The position numbers and the translations under genes were made by a program. DNA of 39,275 bases from Thermoleophilia bacterium (GTDB taxonomy: Bacteria > Actinomycetota > Thermoleophilia > Gaiellales > Gaiellaceae). The notes under the pieces are model-generated. The model did not search any database, was not told where the DNA came from, and saw only the letters and a program-made list of their open reading frames with translations. This document shows, piece after piece, positions 7,698 through 16,819 of the stretch (position 1 is its first letter; each line of letters starts with the position of its first letter). The stretch lies in NCBI GenBank assembly GCA_009694305.1, contig SHVL01000023.1, positions 1 to 39,275 on the forward strand, written 5' to 3'.

Positions 7698-8555
7698 GTG
7701 ACTGCTCCCGATAGAGTCGGTCCGACGGTCGTTGACGTGCAGGGCATCCCGGTCGCCTACGAGGTCCGGGGCGAGGGGCGGCCTATTCTCCTGATCCACG
7801 GCTGGTCGGCCGACCGCCGCTACATGATCGCCGACCTCGAGCCGATCCTCGCAGCAGAGCCGGGTTGGCGGCGCGTCTACCTCGATCTTCCGGGGCACGG
7901 GTCAACACCGGCTCCCGACTGGCTGGCCACGCAGGATCAGATGCTGTCGGTGCTCGGCGACTTCATCGACGCCGTGCTGCCGGGCGGACCGTTCGCGGTC
8001 GCCGGCAACTCCTACGGTGGCTTCCTGACGCTGGCGTTGATCCGGTCGCTGCCGGGTCGCCTGTGCGGTGCGGCGTTGCTCGTTCCCGACGTTCCTGCCG
8101 CGGACGGGACGCGCGATCTGCCCCGGCCGATCACGATCCACGAAGACCTGTCCGTATTCGGCGACCTTGCGTCCGACGAGCAGTGGATTCCCGCGGCGTT
8201 GCCCGTGCACGAGCGGCGAATGGTCGAGGAGATCAGGGCGTTCGACATGCCGGCCTACCGTCTCGCCGACTACCCGTTCCTCGAGCGTCTGAACGCGAAC
8301 TACCTGCCGTCCGGTGTTGCGGGACGCCCGGGCGCTCCGTTCGATCGGCCCTGCCTGATTGTCGCTGGTCGCCAGGACTCGACGGTCGGGTATCGGGGTG
8401 CTGCGGGTCTCATCGAGGAACTCCCTCGGGCGACCTTTGCCGTGCTCGACCTCGGAGGGCACCATCTCGGACGTATCGAAAGGCCGGCGCTGTTCGAGGC
8501 ACTCGTCCGTGACTGGCTCGACCGGATGGAACGTGGCAGTCAGGCTGCTTTCTGA
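7698..8555 (+). CDS. Alpha/beta hydrolase
   Basis: A 285-residue alpha/beta hydrolase with GTG start 3 bases after the MaoC-like gene. The oxyanion-hole strand LLIHGWSAD is followed by the nucleophile elbow GNSYGG (S105), a candidate acid in AGRQDSTVGY and the catalytic histidine in LDLGGHHLGRI. A cap region lies between about residues 130 and 220. No signal peptide is present. Esterases, lactonases, C-C hydrolases and haloalkane-dehalogenase-like enzymes share this pattern, so the substrate cannot be assigned. It ends the operon begun at 5727. Confidence 0.85.
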   Translation: MTAPDRVGPTVVDVQGIPVAYEVRGEGRPILLIHGWSADRRYMIADLEPILAAEPGWRRVYLDLPGHGSTPAPDWLATQDQMLSVLGDFIDAVLPGGPFAVAGNSYGGFLTLALIRSLPGRLCGAALLVPDVPAADGTRDLPRPITIHEDLSVFGDLASDEQWIPAALPVHERRMVEEIRAFDMPAYRLADYPFLERLNANYLPSGVAGRPGAPFDRPCLIVAGRQDSTVGYRGAAGLIEELPRATFAVLDLGGHHLGRIERPALFEALVRDWLDRMERGSQAAF

Positions 8556-8611
8556 ACGAGAACGGCGCAGCAAGATACACCCGAAGGTACATCTCGGGGA
8601 GAATGGTTTTT

Positions 8612-8623
8612 CGGAACGTTCCG
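8612..8623. promoter_or_regulatory. Perfect palindrome upstream of a LuxR-type gene
   Basis: CGGAACGTTCCG, a 12-base perfect palindrome ending 3 bases before a TAGCCT -10-like hexamer (8627-8632), with the gene start at 8641. It sits where a repressor or autoregulator would cover the core promoter. Function is inferred from position only. Confidence 0.4.
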
Positions 8624-8640
8624 CACTAGCCTCCACCGTC

Positions 8641-8907
8641 ATGATCACACAAGCGATACACAGAGAGGCGAGTCTGACGTCCCGACAGCGTGAAGTCGTT
8701 GCGCTGATCGCGGCGGGCTGCTCGAACAACGAGGTCGGAGAGCGACTGGGCATCTCTCCGAGGACGGCAAAGGCCCATTCGGACACGTTGCGCTCGAAGC
8801 TGGGTGTCAGCCGTCGTCGGCACATTCCCGTCGCATTCCGCGTGCTTACCGGGGAAGACCCGCTCTCGGCAAGCCTCGGAGTGCTGCACCGGAGACCGGG
8901 GCCCTGA
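8641..8907 (+). CDS. Small stand-alone LuxR-type helix-turn-helix protein
   Basis: An 88-residue protein that is almost entirely a GerE/LuxR DNA-binding domain: LTSRQREVVALIAAGCSNNEVGERLGISPRTAKAH is shown here only by its ends (LTSRQREV, GISPRTAKAH), followed by LRSKLGVSRRRHIPVAF. There is no receiver or sensor domain, so it resembles GerE-like orphan regulators. The ATG at 8641 follows a TAGCCT hexamer by 8 bases; starts further upstream run into the hydrolase gene. It lies 55 bases before the large LAL regulator in the same direction and may be co-transcribed. A perfect palindrome overlaps the promoter, hinting at autoregulation. Confidence 0.75.
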   Translation: MITQAIHREASLTSRQREVVALIAAGCSNNEVGERLGISPRTAKAHSDTLRSKLGVSRRRHIPVAFRVLTGEDPLSASLGVLHRRPGP

Positions 8908-8962
8908 CGGCCGGGCGCCCGCGGCCTGCACCCCCTGTCGGCCGCGGGCGCCTCCCTTCGCG

Positions 8963-11590
8963 ATGAGCACTTCTCTTGTAGCCTCTTCTGTCAACCAGAT
9001 GATCGGTTCATCGAAGCCACCGCTGCACCGGCGCCGCCTGCTCGAGCGGCCGAGACTGACCCGGGCGCTCGACGGCTCGCAGGCCCGGGTGCGGATGCTG
9101 GTCGCGGGCCCTGGTTTCGGCAAGACGATCCTCACTGAGGAGTGGGCGGCTGGTGGGCAGAGGGTGGCGTGGATCCGGTCGCGTCGCTCATCGGCAGACG
9201 TGGCCGTGCTTGCCCGGCAGATGGCTGCCGCCGGGGCCGAGATCTTGCCGGGGTGCGACCGGAGACTGTGCGAACGGCTGAACGCGACGGCCGATCCGGC
9301 GGGAGAGATCGCCGTTCTCGTAGACCTGCTGTCGGAGGATTTCGCGGGCTGGCCCGATGACGCGTGGATCGTGATCGACGACTACCAGCACATTCGTGAG
9401 TCGGCCGCGGCAGAGGCATTTGTCGAGGGCATCGTTCAGCAGTCTCCCGTTCAGGTCATCATCTCGACGCGCGACCGGCCGAGCTGGGTGACGACGCGCA
9501 GCATCCTCTACGGCGACGTGTTCGAACTCGATCAGAGCACATTGGCGATGACCGACGATGAGGTCTCCGAGATGCTCGCCGGGGTTCACGATGAGCTGAG
9601 CCCGAGCCTGCTCACACTCGCGGCCGGGTGGCCGGCTGTGATCGGCATGGCGAGCCTGACGACCTCTGCGCTGCCGATTCCCGAGGAGAATCTTGACCTT
9701 CCAGAGCAGCTGTACGCCTTCTTTGCCGAGGAGGTGTACCGCAATCTCGAACCGGATGTCAGCGACGGCCTCGGCCTGCTTGCGACCGCCCCGAGTCTCG
9801 ACCGGGAGCTTGCCATCGAGCTGCTTGGCCCGGAACGAGCCGAGCGCGTGTGCAGGGCGGCAATCACGTTGGGCGTCCTAGCAGAGCGTGGTGGCAAGCT
9901 CGAGCTCCACCCTCTAGGAGCAGCATTCCTGGAACAACGCGCCCGCCGGGAGGGCAGGGGGGAGGCGGATGCCGCGGTTGCCCGTTGTCTCGAGGTGTAT
10001 CGGTCGAGGCGCGAGTGGGACGCAGCGTTCGAGCTTGTGGATCGGTATGGGACCACACGGTTCGAGGGGCTGCTGGAGGAAGCACTTGACGATCTCTTGA
10101 ATTCGGCGCGCCTCACGACGATTACGGCGTGGACCGAACGTGCAGTGAGAGGGGGCCTAGATCTACCACTCATGGAAGTCGCCACTGCTGAGGTCAACTT
10201 ACGACACGGACTGCACACGTCAGCTGAGAGTGCGGGAAGGCGCGTATCCCTTCGCTCAGCGGCGAATGTCGATGTTCGATTCCGTGCGCTTGAGCTAGCT
10301 GCTAGGGCAGCTCACGTAGGATCTCGTGAAGAAGCTGCTCTCGAGCTGTACCAGCGTGCCAGCCAAGTTGCTCCTGATGAATATCGGCGTCGTAAGGCGA
10401 TGTGGGGCCAGATAATGTGTGCTGGCTCGCTGGAACTACCTGAGGCCCACGAGTTGATGAGCGAGCTTGAGGCATCGTCTGACGAATGGGAGCCAGCTGA
10501 GCTCGTGAGACTTGTCGATAAACAGCTCTTGCTGGGTTTTCGATTTGGTTACGTGCGTCACCTTGGGGAGGCGCGAAGGGTCTCCGAGTTGGTGCCGACT
10601 GTGGCTGATCCATTTATAAGATGCTCGTTTCTGAGTATGTACTCTTGGGCGTTGACTCTGGGGTGCTTCTATCAAGAGGCGAACGAGCAAGCTGCGCGAC
10701 TGCTTCATGATGCAACTGAGTACCGTGTTGATGTAGCTATCTCGCATGGGCAGGCGATGCTGGGGTATTCATTTGCGGGCCTTCGTGAATTTCACGATGC
10801 AGAGGAATCGCTCCGAAACGCTGCTGAGTCAGCTCGCTCCTTTAATGATCCTTTTGCGGAGCACAACGCCTATGCGCTTACTGTGAGGGTTTTACTTCAA
10901 CAGGGGCGGGCGGCTGAGGCGTGTGCGATCGAGCCCCCTGGTGCGACCGATTCGGTGAAGAGCATGCGTGGCGAGCTCCTCGCGTCGCGGGCACTCGCAC
11001 TCGCCACTCTTGGCAGATTGAATGAAGCGCTGGAAGTAGGCCGCGAGGCGATTTTGCTGACTCAAGGCATTGAGACTAGGTTACTTTGGTCTGGTATCCG
11101 GACGATTGTCGCTCTCAAGTCGCGAGATTCTGGGCTCGTGGGATGTGCGGAGGAATTCGTCTCACTGGCGTTTGAGACAGAAGCCGTCGATCTTTTGGTT
11201 TGCGTGTACAGATCGAATCCGGAGCTTCTCGCTACGTTGCTCGCATCATCGGTATGTGCTGAGCGCACGATCTTTGCACTCAGTCGCGCGGGTGACCATC
11301 ACATAGCCCGTGAAATGGGCCTCGAGGTGCTGGGGAGTCTGGACTTACGCTCGAAGCTTTCAACTCGAGAGCGTGAGGTCTATGACCATCTCTGTGCGGG
11401 ACTTTCAAACCGCGAAATCGCTCAGCGGCTCTTCATATCTGAGGCGACTGTCAAACTCCACGCCCATCATGTCTACGACAAGGTTGGAATCAGGTCGCGG
11501 ACAGCCCTCGCGATAAACGCAGTCCACGAGCGAGTTCGTCAGGCCACGCGGACAATTGACATCGATGATCCTACTGGAATCCCTAGGTGA
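8963..11590 (+). CDS. LAL-type transcriptional regulator (MalT-like ATPase plus LuxR HTH)
   Basis: An 875-residue protein. Residues 49-55 are a Walker A motif (GPGFGKT) and 134-140 a Walker B (WIVIDDY), giving a STAND/AAA-like ATPase. The middle is a long run of helical repeat-like sequence, and residues 799-853 are a LuxR helix-turn-helix (LSTREREVYDHL, then LFISEATVKLH). Architecture and length fit MalT/LAL regulators, which sense an inducer through the repeats and activate transcription when ATP-bound. Base composition changes within the gene: 9061-9120 has 47 G+C in 60 bases, 10681-10740 only 30 in 60, with the shift near 10130 (about residue 390). The 3' half looks foreign or recombined. 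Confidence 0.9.
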   Translation: MSTSLVASSVNQMIGSSKPPLHRRRLLERPRLTRALDGSQARVRMLVAGPGFGKTILTEEWAAGGQRVAWIRSRRSSADVAVLARQMAAAGAEILPGCDRRLCERLNATADPAGEIAVLVDLLSEDFAGWPDDAWIVIDDYQHIRESAAAEAFVEGIVQQSPVQVIISTRDRPSWVTTRSILYGDVFELDQSTLAMTDDEVSEMLAGVHDELSPSLLTLAAGWPAVIGMASLTTSALPIPEENLDLPEQLYAFFAEEVYRNLEPDVSDGLGLLATAPSLDRELAIELLGPERAERVCRAAITLGVLAERGGKLELHPLGAAFLEQRARREGRGEADAAVARCLEVYRSRREWDAAFELVDRYGTTRFEGLLEEALDDLLNSARLTTITAWTERAVRGGLDLPLMEVATAEVNLRHGLHTSAESAGRRVSLRSAANVDVRFRALELAARAAHVGSREEAALELYQRASQVAPDEYRRRKAMWGQIMCAGSLELPEAHELMSELEASSDEWEPAELVRLVDKQLLLGFRFGYVRHLGEARRVSELVPTVADPFIRCSFLSMYSWALTLGCFYQEANEQAARLLHDATEYRVDVAISHGQAMLGYSFAGLREFHDAEESLRNAAESARSFNDPFAEHNAYALTVRVLLQQGRAAEACAIEPPGATDSVKSMRGELLASRALALATLGRLNEALEVGREAILLTQGIETRLLWSGIRTIVALKSRDSGLVGCAEEFVSLAFETEAVDLLVCVYRSNPELLATLLASSVCAERTIFALSRAGDHHIAREMGLEVLGSLDLRSKLSTREREVYDHLCAGLSNREIAQRLFISEATVKLHAHHVYDKVGIRSRTALAINAVHERVRQATRTIDIDDPTGIPR

Positions 11591-11994
11591 CCTACGCTGA
11601 TGGGATAAAAGTCCGGTCGCTTTGCCATCCGATAGTCCTCAGTTGCTCTAGCAAGTAGAGCTTCAAACGCTGCCACGATGGTCGTATCGAATTGGCTTTC
11701 GACGGCCTGAGCCATGCGAAGGCGGGCCACGCGGCTCGGCATAGCATCCCTATAGGGCCTATCAGACGTCATCGCGTTGTACGCATCCGCAACGGCCGTA
11801 ATCTTGGAGAGCTGTGGGATGAGGTCGCCGGCAATTCGATCTGGGTAGCCCTCTCCGTCGATACGTTCGTGGTGGTGTCTGACTACAAGCGCTACGTCAG
11901 CGTACGTCTCAACGCGCTCCAGAATGCTTTCGCCGCTCTCGGGGTGGCGCTGCATCTCCCTTCGTTCTTCGAGGCTCAGCAGGACGCGACGGCT
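11539..11994 (-). pseudogene. 5'-truncated HD-GYP domain gene
   Basis: The frame closed by a TGA at 11995-11997 and ending at 11539 encodes the second half of an HD-GYP phosphodiesterase domain: HPESGESIL, HHERIDGEGYP (the GYP signature), KITAVADAYNAMTSDRPYR and QFDTTIVAAF. The first half, including the HD metal-binding HDIGK block, is missing; upstream sequence diverges within about ten codons. HD-GYP proteins degrade cyclic di-GMP, but without the HD half this fragment cannot bind the metal centre. An ATG at 11955 could start a 138-residue product. The 3' end overlaps the LAL gene antisense by 52 bases. It lies in the lower-G+C patch. Confidence 0.72.
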
Positions 11995-12017
11995 TCACCA
12001 CAGTGAACTAGTAGGTG

Positions 12018-12353
12018 TTACGCAATGAGCCCACGCCGATAGCCGACAGCTACGGCGTGGGCTCTACTGCGAGCCTGAAGCTTCGCGAGTAGATGCCGCA
12101 CATGGGACTTCACGGTTTCCTCCGAGAGGAAGAGCTGCTGGCCGATCTCGCGATTTACGAGACCGTCGGCAACGAGCTGGAGTACCTCGAGCTCGCGGGC
12201 CGTCGGATCCTGCACGATCTCGCGGATGGCCGGCGGGTCGAAGGGGACGACGATGCCCGAACGGCTCGTGCTGCGCCGTGCCGCTGCTGCCTCGAACCGA
12301 CGGCTGTGGTCGCGGTAGCGACTCAGGATCTCTTTGCGCTCAGTAGCTTCCAT
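12018..12353 (-). CDS. LuxR-type DNA-binding regulator without a receiver domain
   Basis: A 111-residue protein. The N-terminal 45 residues are charged and helical (EATERKEILSRYRDH), and the rest is a LuxR/GerE HTH: LEVLQLVADGLVNREIG, QLFLSEETVKSHVRHLL, ARSRAHAVAVGYRRG. It resembles the C-terminal half of NarL/FixJ regulators without the phosphoacceptor domain, and its HTH is closer in style to the response regulator at 19159-19815 than to the LAL protein. The start at 12353 is chosen because GATACA lies 6 bases before that ATG, the leaderless pattern common in this window; an upstream ATG at 12422 would bury that promoter. Confidence 0.8.
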   Translation of the reverse strand: MEATERKEILSRYRDHSRRFEAAAARRSTSRSGIVVPFDPPAIREIVQDPTARELEVLQLVADGLVNREIGQQLFLSEETVKSHVRHLLAKLQARSRAHAVAVGYRRGLIA

Positions 12354-12594
12354 AGCCCCTGTATCGGCAGACCAAAGGAGGTCTTTAGCCTGGTAACGGC
12401 TTCTTCCACAAGAATCACCCACCGTGGGGGATCTTCGAGGCCACGGGTGCCGTCGGAGAGCACAGCCGCCCGGTGAGGACGAGCAAGGCTACGGAAACGC
12501 TGTCCGGGTGGTGCCTCGAGTGTTCTGACGCGTACGGGCTCACGCGGCCCCCGGACTGTCGCCCGGGCCTGTACTCGGAGTTGCGACCGGACGA

Positions 12595-13695
12595 CTAGGC
12601 CGCGAGCGATGCGAGCTCGCGGAGAGCCGAGAGCCGTAACAGGGCCTGTCCCTCGAGCTGGCGTACGCGCTCGCGGGTCAGATCCAGCTCGTTCCCGATC
12701 GCCTCGAGTGTCCACGGTTCGCCGTCGAAGCCGAAGCGCAGCTCGAGGATTCTCCGTTCCCGCTCGGGCAGAGCGTCGAGAGCTCGCCGCACGCCCTGGC
12801 GTCGCAGCGACTCCTCGGCCTCCTCGAATGGATCGGCGGCCTCGCGGTCGGCAAAGAGATCGCCGAGCTCACCCTCGTCGTCGGCACCGACAGTCTGGTT
12901 GAGCGACACCGACGCGTGCGCTGCGCTGAGCGCCTCGAGGACATGCTGGATCGGCAGACCCGTTGCCTCGGCTAGCTCCTGCTTCGTTGCCTCGCGTCCG
13001 AGCTCGACCTCGAGCCTGCGGGCCGCTCGCGTCAGCTTCTGCTGCCGCTCGACGACGTGCACCGGCACCCGGATCGTGCGGGCCTGGTTCGCCACTGCAC
13101 GCTGCACCGACTGGCGGATCCACCATGTCGCGTATGTCGAGAACTTGAAGCCGCGGCGCCAGTCGAACTTCTCGACGGCGCGGTTCAGTCCAAGTGTCCC
13201 CTCCTGGATCAGGTCGAGGAACGGGACGCCGAGTCCGCGATAGCCCTTTGCGATCGAAACGACGAGCCGGAGGTTCGACTCGATCATCCGTCGCTTCGCT
13301 ACCGGGTCGCCGCGCTCGATGCGCTTGGAGAGCGTTACCTCGTCGGCGGCGGTCAGCAGCTTGTGCCGGCCGATGCCCGCGAGAAACAGTTGCAGCGAAT
13401 CCGCGGCGCCCGACAGGGGCTCAGCGGCCCAGACTGCAGCCTCGGCCTCTTCCTTCTTCCGCTCCGCCTCGGCGAGCAGCTTCTTTGCATCGGCGTTGGC
13501 CTGCGGCTCCCCTACCTCGAGGCCTGTCTTCTCGAGCTCGCGGGTGATCTGCTCGGCTTCCTCGTCATTCAGCTCATGCTCGAGGACGAAAGCCTCGAGC
13601 TCGATCAGGTCTACCCAGCCATTTTCCTCGGAGCGCTCGATCAGACCCTTGATCTGATCGGATTCGAACAGTTCGGTCAGCTGGTGTTGCGTCAA
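12595..13695 (-). CDS. rpoD: RNA polymerase principal sigma factor RpoD/SigA
   Basis: A 366-residue sigma-70 protein with region 1.1 ([19 protein letters not shown]), region 1.2 ([16 protein letters not shown]), the invariant region 2 ([47 protein letters not shown]), region 3 and region 4 ([25 protein letters not shown]). Presence of region 1.1 and the full set of regions marks the housekeeping sigma factor or a very close paralogue. The start codon is TTG at 13695. An extended -10 promoter lies about 70 bases upstream. The gene runs divergently from nothing; topA follows upstream on the same strand, beyond a 274-bp gap. Confidence 0.93.
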   Translation of the reverse strand: MTQHQLTELFESDQIKGLIERSEENGWVDLIELEAFVLEHELNDEEAEQITRELEKTGLEVGEPQANADAKKLLAEAERKKEEAEAAVWAAEPLSGAADSLQLFLAGIGRHKLLTAADEVTLSKRIERGDPVAKRRMIESNLRLVVSIAKGYRGLGVPFLDLIQEGTLGLNRAVEKFDWRRGFKFSTYATWWIRQSVQRAVANQARTIRVPVHVVERQQKLTRAARRLEVELGREATKQELAEATGLPIQHVLEALSAAHASVSLNQTVGADDEGELGDLFADREAADPFEEAEESLRRQGVRRALDALPERERRILELRFGFDGEPWTLEAIGNELDLTRERVRQLEGQALLRLSALRELASLAA

Positions 13696-13764
13696 GAGTC
13701 TGTTTCAGTCCTTTCGCGTACCCCGGTGTGCACAATCTCGTATGACTCTACGTCGGTCTGCCCC

Positions 13765-13773
13765 ATTTTACCA
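13765..13773 (-). promoter_or_regulatory. Extended -10 promoter of rpoD
   Basis: On the minus strand TGG-TAAAAT (TG-N-TAAAAT) at 13773-13765, in the gap before rpoD. No good -35 is present, as is normal for an extended -10. Predicted 5' leader about 60 bases. Confidence 0.5.
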
Positions 13774-13894
13774 GGGGTACTGATTTGATCTGGATGTCAC
13801 AATCTGCCCGCGCAGTCTCCACAGCCGTTCCTCCGATACTCCGAAGAGCCTCGGATGTCACTGCCGGTTGGCCCTGCAGCCTCGCGGCCGGTAG

Positions 13895-13918
13895 CCCGGT
13901 CTACGATAGTAGATCGGG
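13895..13918. terminator. Hairpin downstream of topA
   Basis: Inverted repeat CCCGGTCTAC-GATA-GTAGATCGGG with one mismatch in 10 bp, beginning 52 bases after the topA stop. Likely terminator or processing hairpin for topA; no U-tract follows. Confidence 0.45.
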
Positions 13919-13969
13919 CGGCTGTGTGTGGAAGATGCGGCAACCGACCGTCTGGTCGTGCGTCAGGGA

Positions 13970-16699
13970 TCAGCTTTCGGGGAGGGGCTTGCCGATCGTG
14001 CTCACGAGAGCATCCCACTCCTCGGCCGCGGTAGACGAGCCGGGACTGCGGGCTTCGGTCTTCGACGCGGGTTTCTTCCCGGCGGGCGGTTTCTTCTTCC
14101 TCGCGGCCGGTTTCTTCTTCCTCGCGGGCGGTTTCTTCTTCGGGGAGGGGTCTTTGGCGCGCCTCTCGGCGAGCAGTTCGAGTGCTCTGTCCATCGTCAG
14201 GCTATCGGGATCGTCTCCGCGACGCAGGCTTGCATTCGTCTCGCCGTCGGTCACGTAGGGCCCGAAGCGCCCATCCTTGACCACGATCGACTTCGCCGTT
14301 GTCGGGTCGGGCCCGAGATCCTTGAGCGGTGGCTTTGCCTGCCCTCTGCCACGCCGTTCCTTCGGTTGCGCGAGCACGGCGAGGGCCTCGTCCACCTCGA
14401 TCGTGAACAACTGCTCCTCGTCGGTGAGCGAGCGGGTCTCCGCGCCCTTCTTGATGTAAGGGCCATAGCGTCCGTTCGCGACCTGGATCTCCTCGCCGTC
14501 CGGAGCGGCCAGCACGCGGGGGAGCGAGAGAAGCCGTACCGCATCCTCGAGCGTCACCGTTTCGAGCGCCATCGTCTTGAACAGCGAACCCGTGCGTGGC
14601 TTGTCGGTCGAGCCCTCCTCGAGCACCTCGCTCACGTAGGGGCCGTAGCGGCCGTCACGGGCCACGACGTCGCGACCCGACTCGGGGTTGGTCCCGAGCA
14701 CCCGGTCGCTCGATCCCCTGGCGAAGAGCTCCTCTGCCTTCTCGCGCGTCAGCTCGTCCGGGGCCATGTCGTCGGGCACGCCCGCCCTCTCCTCGCCACG
14801 CTGCAGGTAGGGCCCGTAGCGGCCGACGCGCAGCACGATACCGTCCGCACCCGGAATCTCGATCGAGTTCACCTCGCGCGCGTCGATCTCCTCTAGATGG
14901 TCGGTCACGAGAGCGTGCAGGCCTTCCTCGGCCGGATCTCCGTTGTGCGCCTCGCTGCCGCGGTAGAAGCGGCTCAGCCAGGCGACCCGGTTCTCGTCGC
15001 CCTCGGCAATCCGGTCGAGATCGTCCTCCAGCCTGGCCGTGAAGTCGTAGTCCACGAGCTGTCCGAAGTGCTTTTCGAGCAGTTGCGTGACCGAGAAGGC
15101 GAGGAACGTCGGTACGAGGGCCGTGCCCTTCTTGAACACGTAGCCCCGGTCGAGGATCGTGCCCATGATCGACGCGTACGTTGACGGCCTGCCGATGCCT
15201 CTGTCCTCGAGCGCCTTCACGAGCGACGCCTCGGTGTAACGGGCGGGGGGCGAGGTGGAATGGCCGTCGGCTTCGAGTGACGAGGCGCTGACTGCCTCGC
15301 CGACCTGGAGCGGCGGCAACAGGCGCTCGTCGTCGCCGCTTTTCGACTCGTCGTCCCGGCCCTCCTCGTAGGCGGCGAGGAACCCGCGGAAGGTGATCAC
15401 GGTGCCGGATGCACCGAACTCCGCATCGCGCCCGTCGTCGGCGGTTGCCCCGAGCCGCAACGACGCCGTCTGCCCGCGCGCGTCCTCCATCTGTGATGCG
15501 ACGGTACGTTTCCAGACGAGCTCGTAGAGTGCGAGCTCGTCGCGAGATAGCTCCCGCGCCACGGCAGCGGGCAGGCGGAACGTGTCGCCGGCAGGGCGGA
15601 TAGCCTCGTGTGCCTCCTGGGCGTTCTTCACCTTGCGGGCGTAGAGGCGCGGTGTCGCAGGAACGAACTCCGCTCCGTACAACTGTGCCGCCTGCGCGCG
15701 AGCGGCTGCAAGAGCCGACTGCGACAGCGTCGTCGAGTCGGTGCGCATATAGGTGATGTAACCGTTCTCGTAGAGGCGCTGGGCAACCCGCATCGTGGTC
15801 TGCGACGAGAACCTGAGCTTCCTGCTTGCCTCCTGTTGCAACGTCGAGGTCATGAACGGAGCAGCGGGGCTCCGCCTGTAGGGCTTCTCGTCCACCGAGC
15901 GAACGACGAACGGCGCAGTCTCGAGTCCTACTGCGAGCGAGCGAGCAGCGTCCTCGTCGAGCGCCAGGATCTCCGACCTGAGCCGGCCGTCCTCGTCGAA
16001 GTCGCGGCCCTGTGCGACACGTTTCCCGTTGACTGCTACGAGTCGCGCCTCGAACGGCCCGGGCGCAAACATGCCCGTGATGTCCCAGTACGAGGCAGAG
16101 ACGAACTTCATCCGTTCGCGTTCGCGCTCCACCACGAGACGCGTCGCTACCGACTGGACGCGTCCGGCGGAGAGGCCCGGCATCACCTTCTTCCAGAGAA
16201 CCGGCGACACCTCGTAGCCGTAGAGCCGGTCGAGAATCCTGCGCGTCTCCTGCGCGTCTACGAGATGGCTGTCGATGTCGCGCGTCTCGCCGAGGGCCCG
16301 GTTGATCGCATCCTGCGTGATCTCGTGGAACACCATCCTCTTCACGGGAATCTTCGGCCTCAGAACCTCGAGGAGATGCCAGGCGATCGCTTCTCCTTCG
16401 CGGTCTTCATCCGTCGCAAGCAGGAGTTCGGTTGCGTTCTTCAGCTCCCGCTTCAGCTGATCCACCTTCTTCTTTTTGTCCACATCGACGACGTAGAGGG
16501 GTTGGAACTCGTCGTCCACGTTCACTCCGAGCCGTGACCAGGACTCCTTCTTCATGTCGGCCGGGATGTCGGCGGCACGCTTCGGAAGGTCACGGATATG
16601 GCCGATCGACGATTCCACGACGTAGCCGTCGCCGAGGTAGCCGGCAATGGTCTTTGCCTTGGCGGGAGACTCGACGATGACGAGACGACGTTCGGCCAC
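13970..16699 (-). CDS. topA: DNA topoisomerase I (type IA)
   Basis: A 909-residue type IA topoisomerase that relaxes negative supercoils. The N-terminal Toprim domain has RLVIVESPAKAKTI and the metal-binding ATDEDREGEAIAWH. The active-site tyrosine lies in YITYMRTDSTTLS. Instead of zinc fingers, the C-terminus holds four glycine-rich repeats (GRYGPYLQRG, GRYGPYVSE, GRYGPYIKKG, GRFGPYVTDG) and ends with a lysine/proline-rich tail (PSPKKKPPARKKK and similar), typical of actinobacterial TopA and used for DNA binding. The GTG at 16699 follows AAGGA by about 8 bases; longer upstream frames are low-complexity and overlap plsC antisense. Confidence 0.95.
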   Translation of the reverse strand: MAERRLVIVESPAKAKTIAGYLGDGYVVESSIGHIRDLPKRAADIPADMKKESWSRLGVNVDDEFQPLYVVDVDKKKKVDQLKRELKNATELLLATDEDREGEAIAWHLLEVLRPKIPVKRMVFHEITQDAINRALGETRDIDSHLVDAQETRRILDRLYGYEVSPVLWKKVMPGLSAGRVQSVATRLVVERERERMKFVSASYWDITGMFAPGPFEARLVAVNGKRVAQGRDFDEDGRLRSEILALDEDAARSLAVGLETAPFVVRSVDEKPYRRSPAAPFMTSTLQQEASRKLRFSSQTTMRVAQRLYENGYITYMRTDSTTLSQSALAAARAQAAQLYGAEFVPATPRLYARKVKNAQEAHEAIRPAGDTFRLPAAVARELSRDELALYELVWKRTVASQMEDARGQTASLRLGATADDGRDAEFGASGTVITFRGFLAAYEEGRDDESKSGDDERLLPPLQVGEAVSASSLEADGHSTSPPARYTEASLVKALEDRGIGRPSTYASIMGTILDRGYVFKKGTALVPTFLAFSVTQLLEKHFGQLVDYDFTARLEDDLDRIAEGDENRVAWLSRFYRGSEAHNGDPAEEGLHALVTDHLEEIDAREVNSIEIPGADGIVLRVGRYGPYLQRGEERAGVPDDMAPDELTREKAEELFARGSSDRVLGTNPESGRDVVARDGRYGPYVSEVLEEGSTDKPRTGSLFKTMALETVTLEDAVRLLSLPRVLAAPDGEEIQVANGRYGPYIKKGAETRSLTDEEQLFTIEVDEALAVLAQPKERRGRGQAKPPLKDLGPDPTTAKSIVVKDGRFGPYVTDGETNASLRRGDDPDSLTMDRALELLAERRAKDPSPKKKPPARKKKPAARKKKPPAGKKPASKTEARSPGSSTAAEEWDALVSTIGKPLPES

Positions 16700-16819
16700 G
16701 TGTGTCCTTTTCGGGTCGGGTGCGCGGATCCTCCCCGGCCGACAGCCGGGTGCGCGCGTCACCATAGCGGGGCTGTGCCGTACCGCAAGTGTCCTGAAGA
16801 GACGATACTGCGCTCGACC

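Noticed and set aside
6441-7898. 485-residue minus-strand open frame opposite GGT and MaoC genes
   Set aside because: No recognisable domain; the plus-strand genes have clear catalytic motifs and start signals.
11995-11997. TGA before the HD-GYP fragment as a possible second selenocysteine codon
   Set aside because: Sequence upstream of this TGA does not continue the HD-GYP domain and runs into the LuxR gene end; no hairpin of SECIS type seen. Truncation explains it better.
15608-16537. 309-residue plus-strand open frame opposite topA
   Set aside because: Arg/His/Leu-rich antisense translation without motifs; topA on the other strand is unambiguous.
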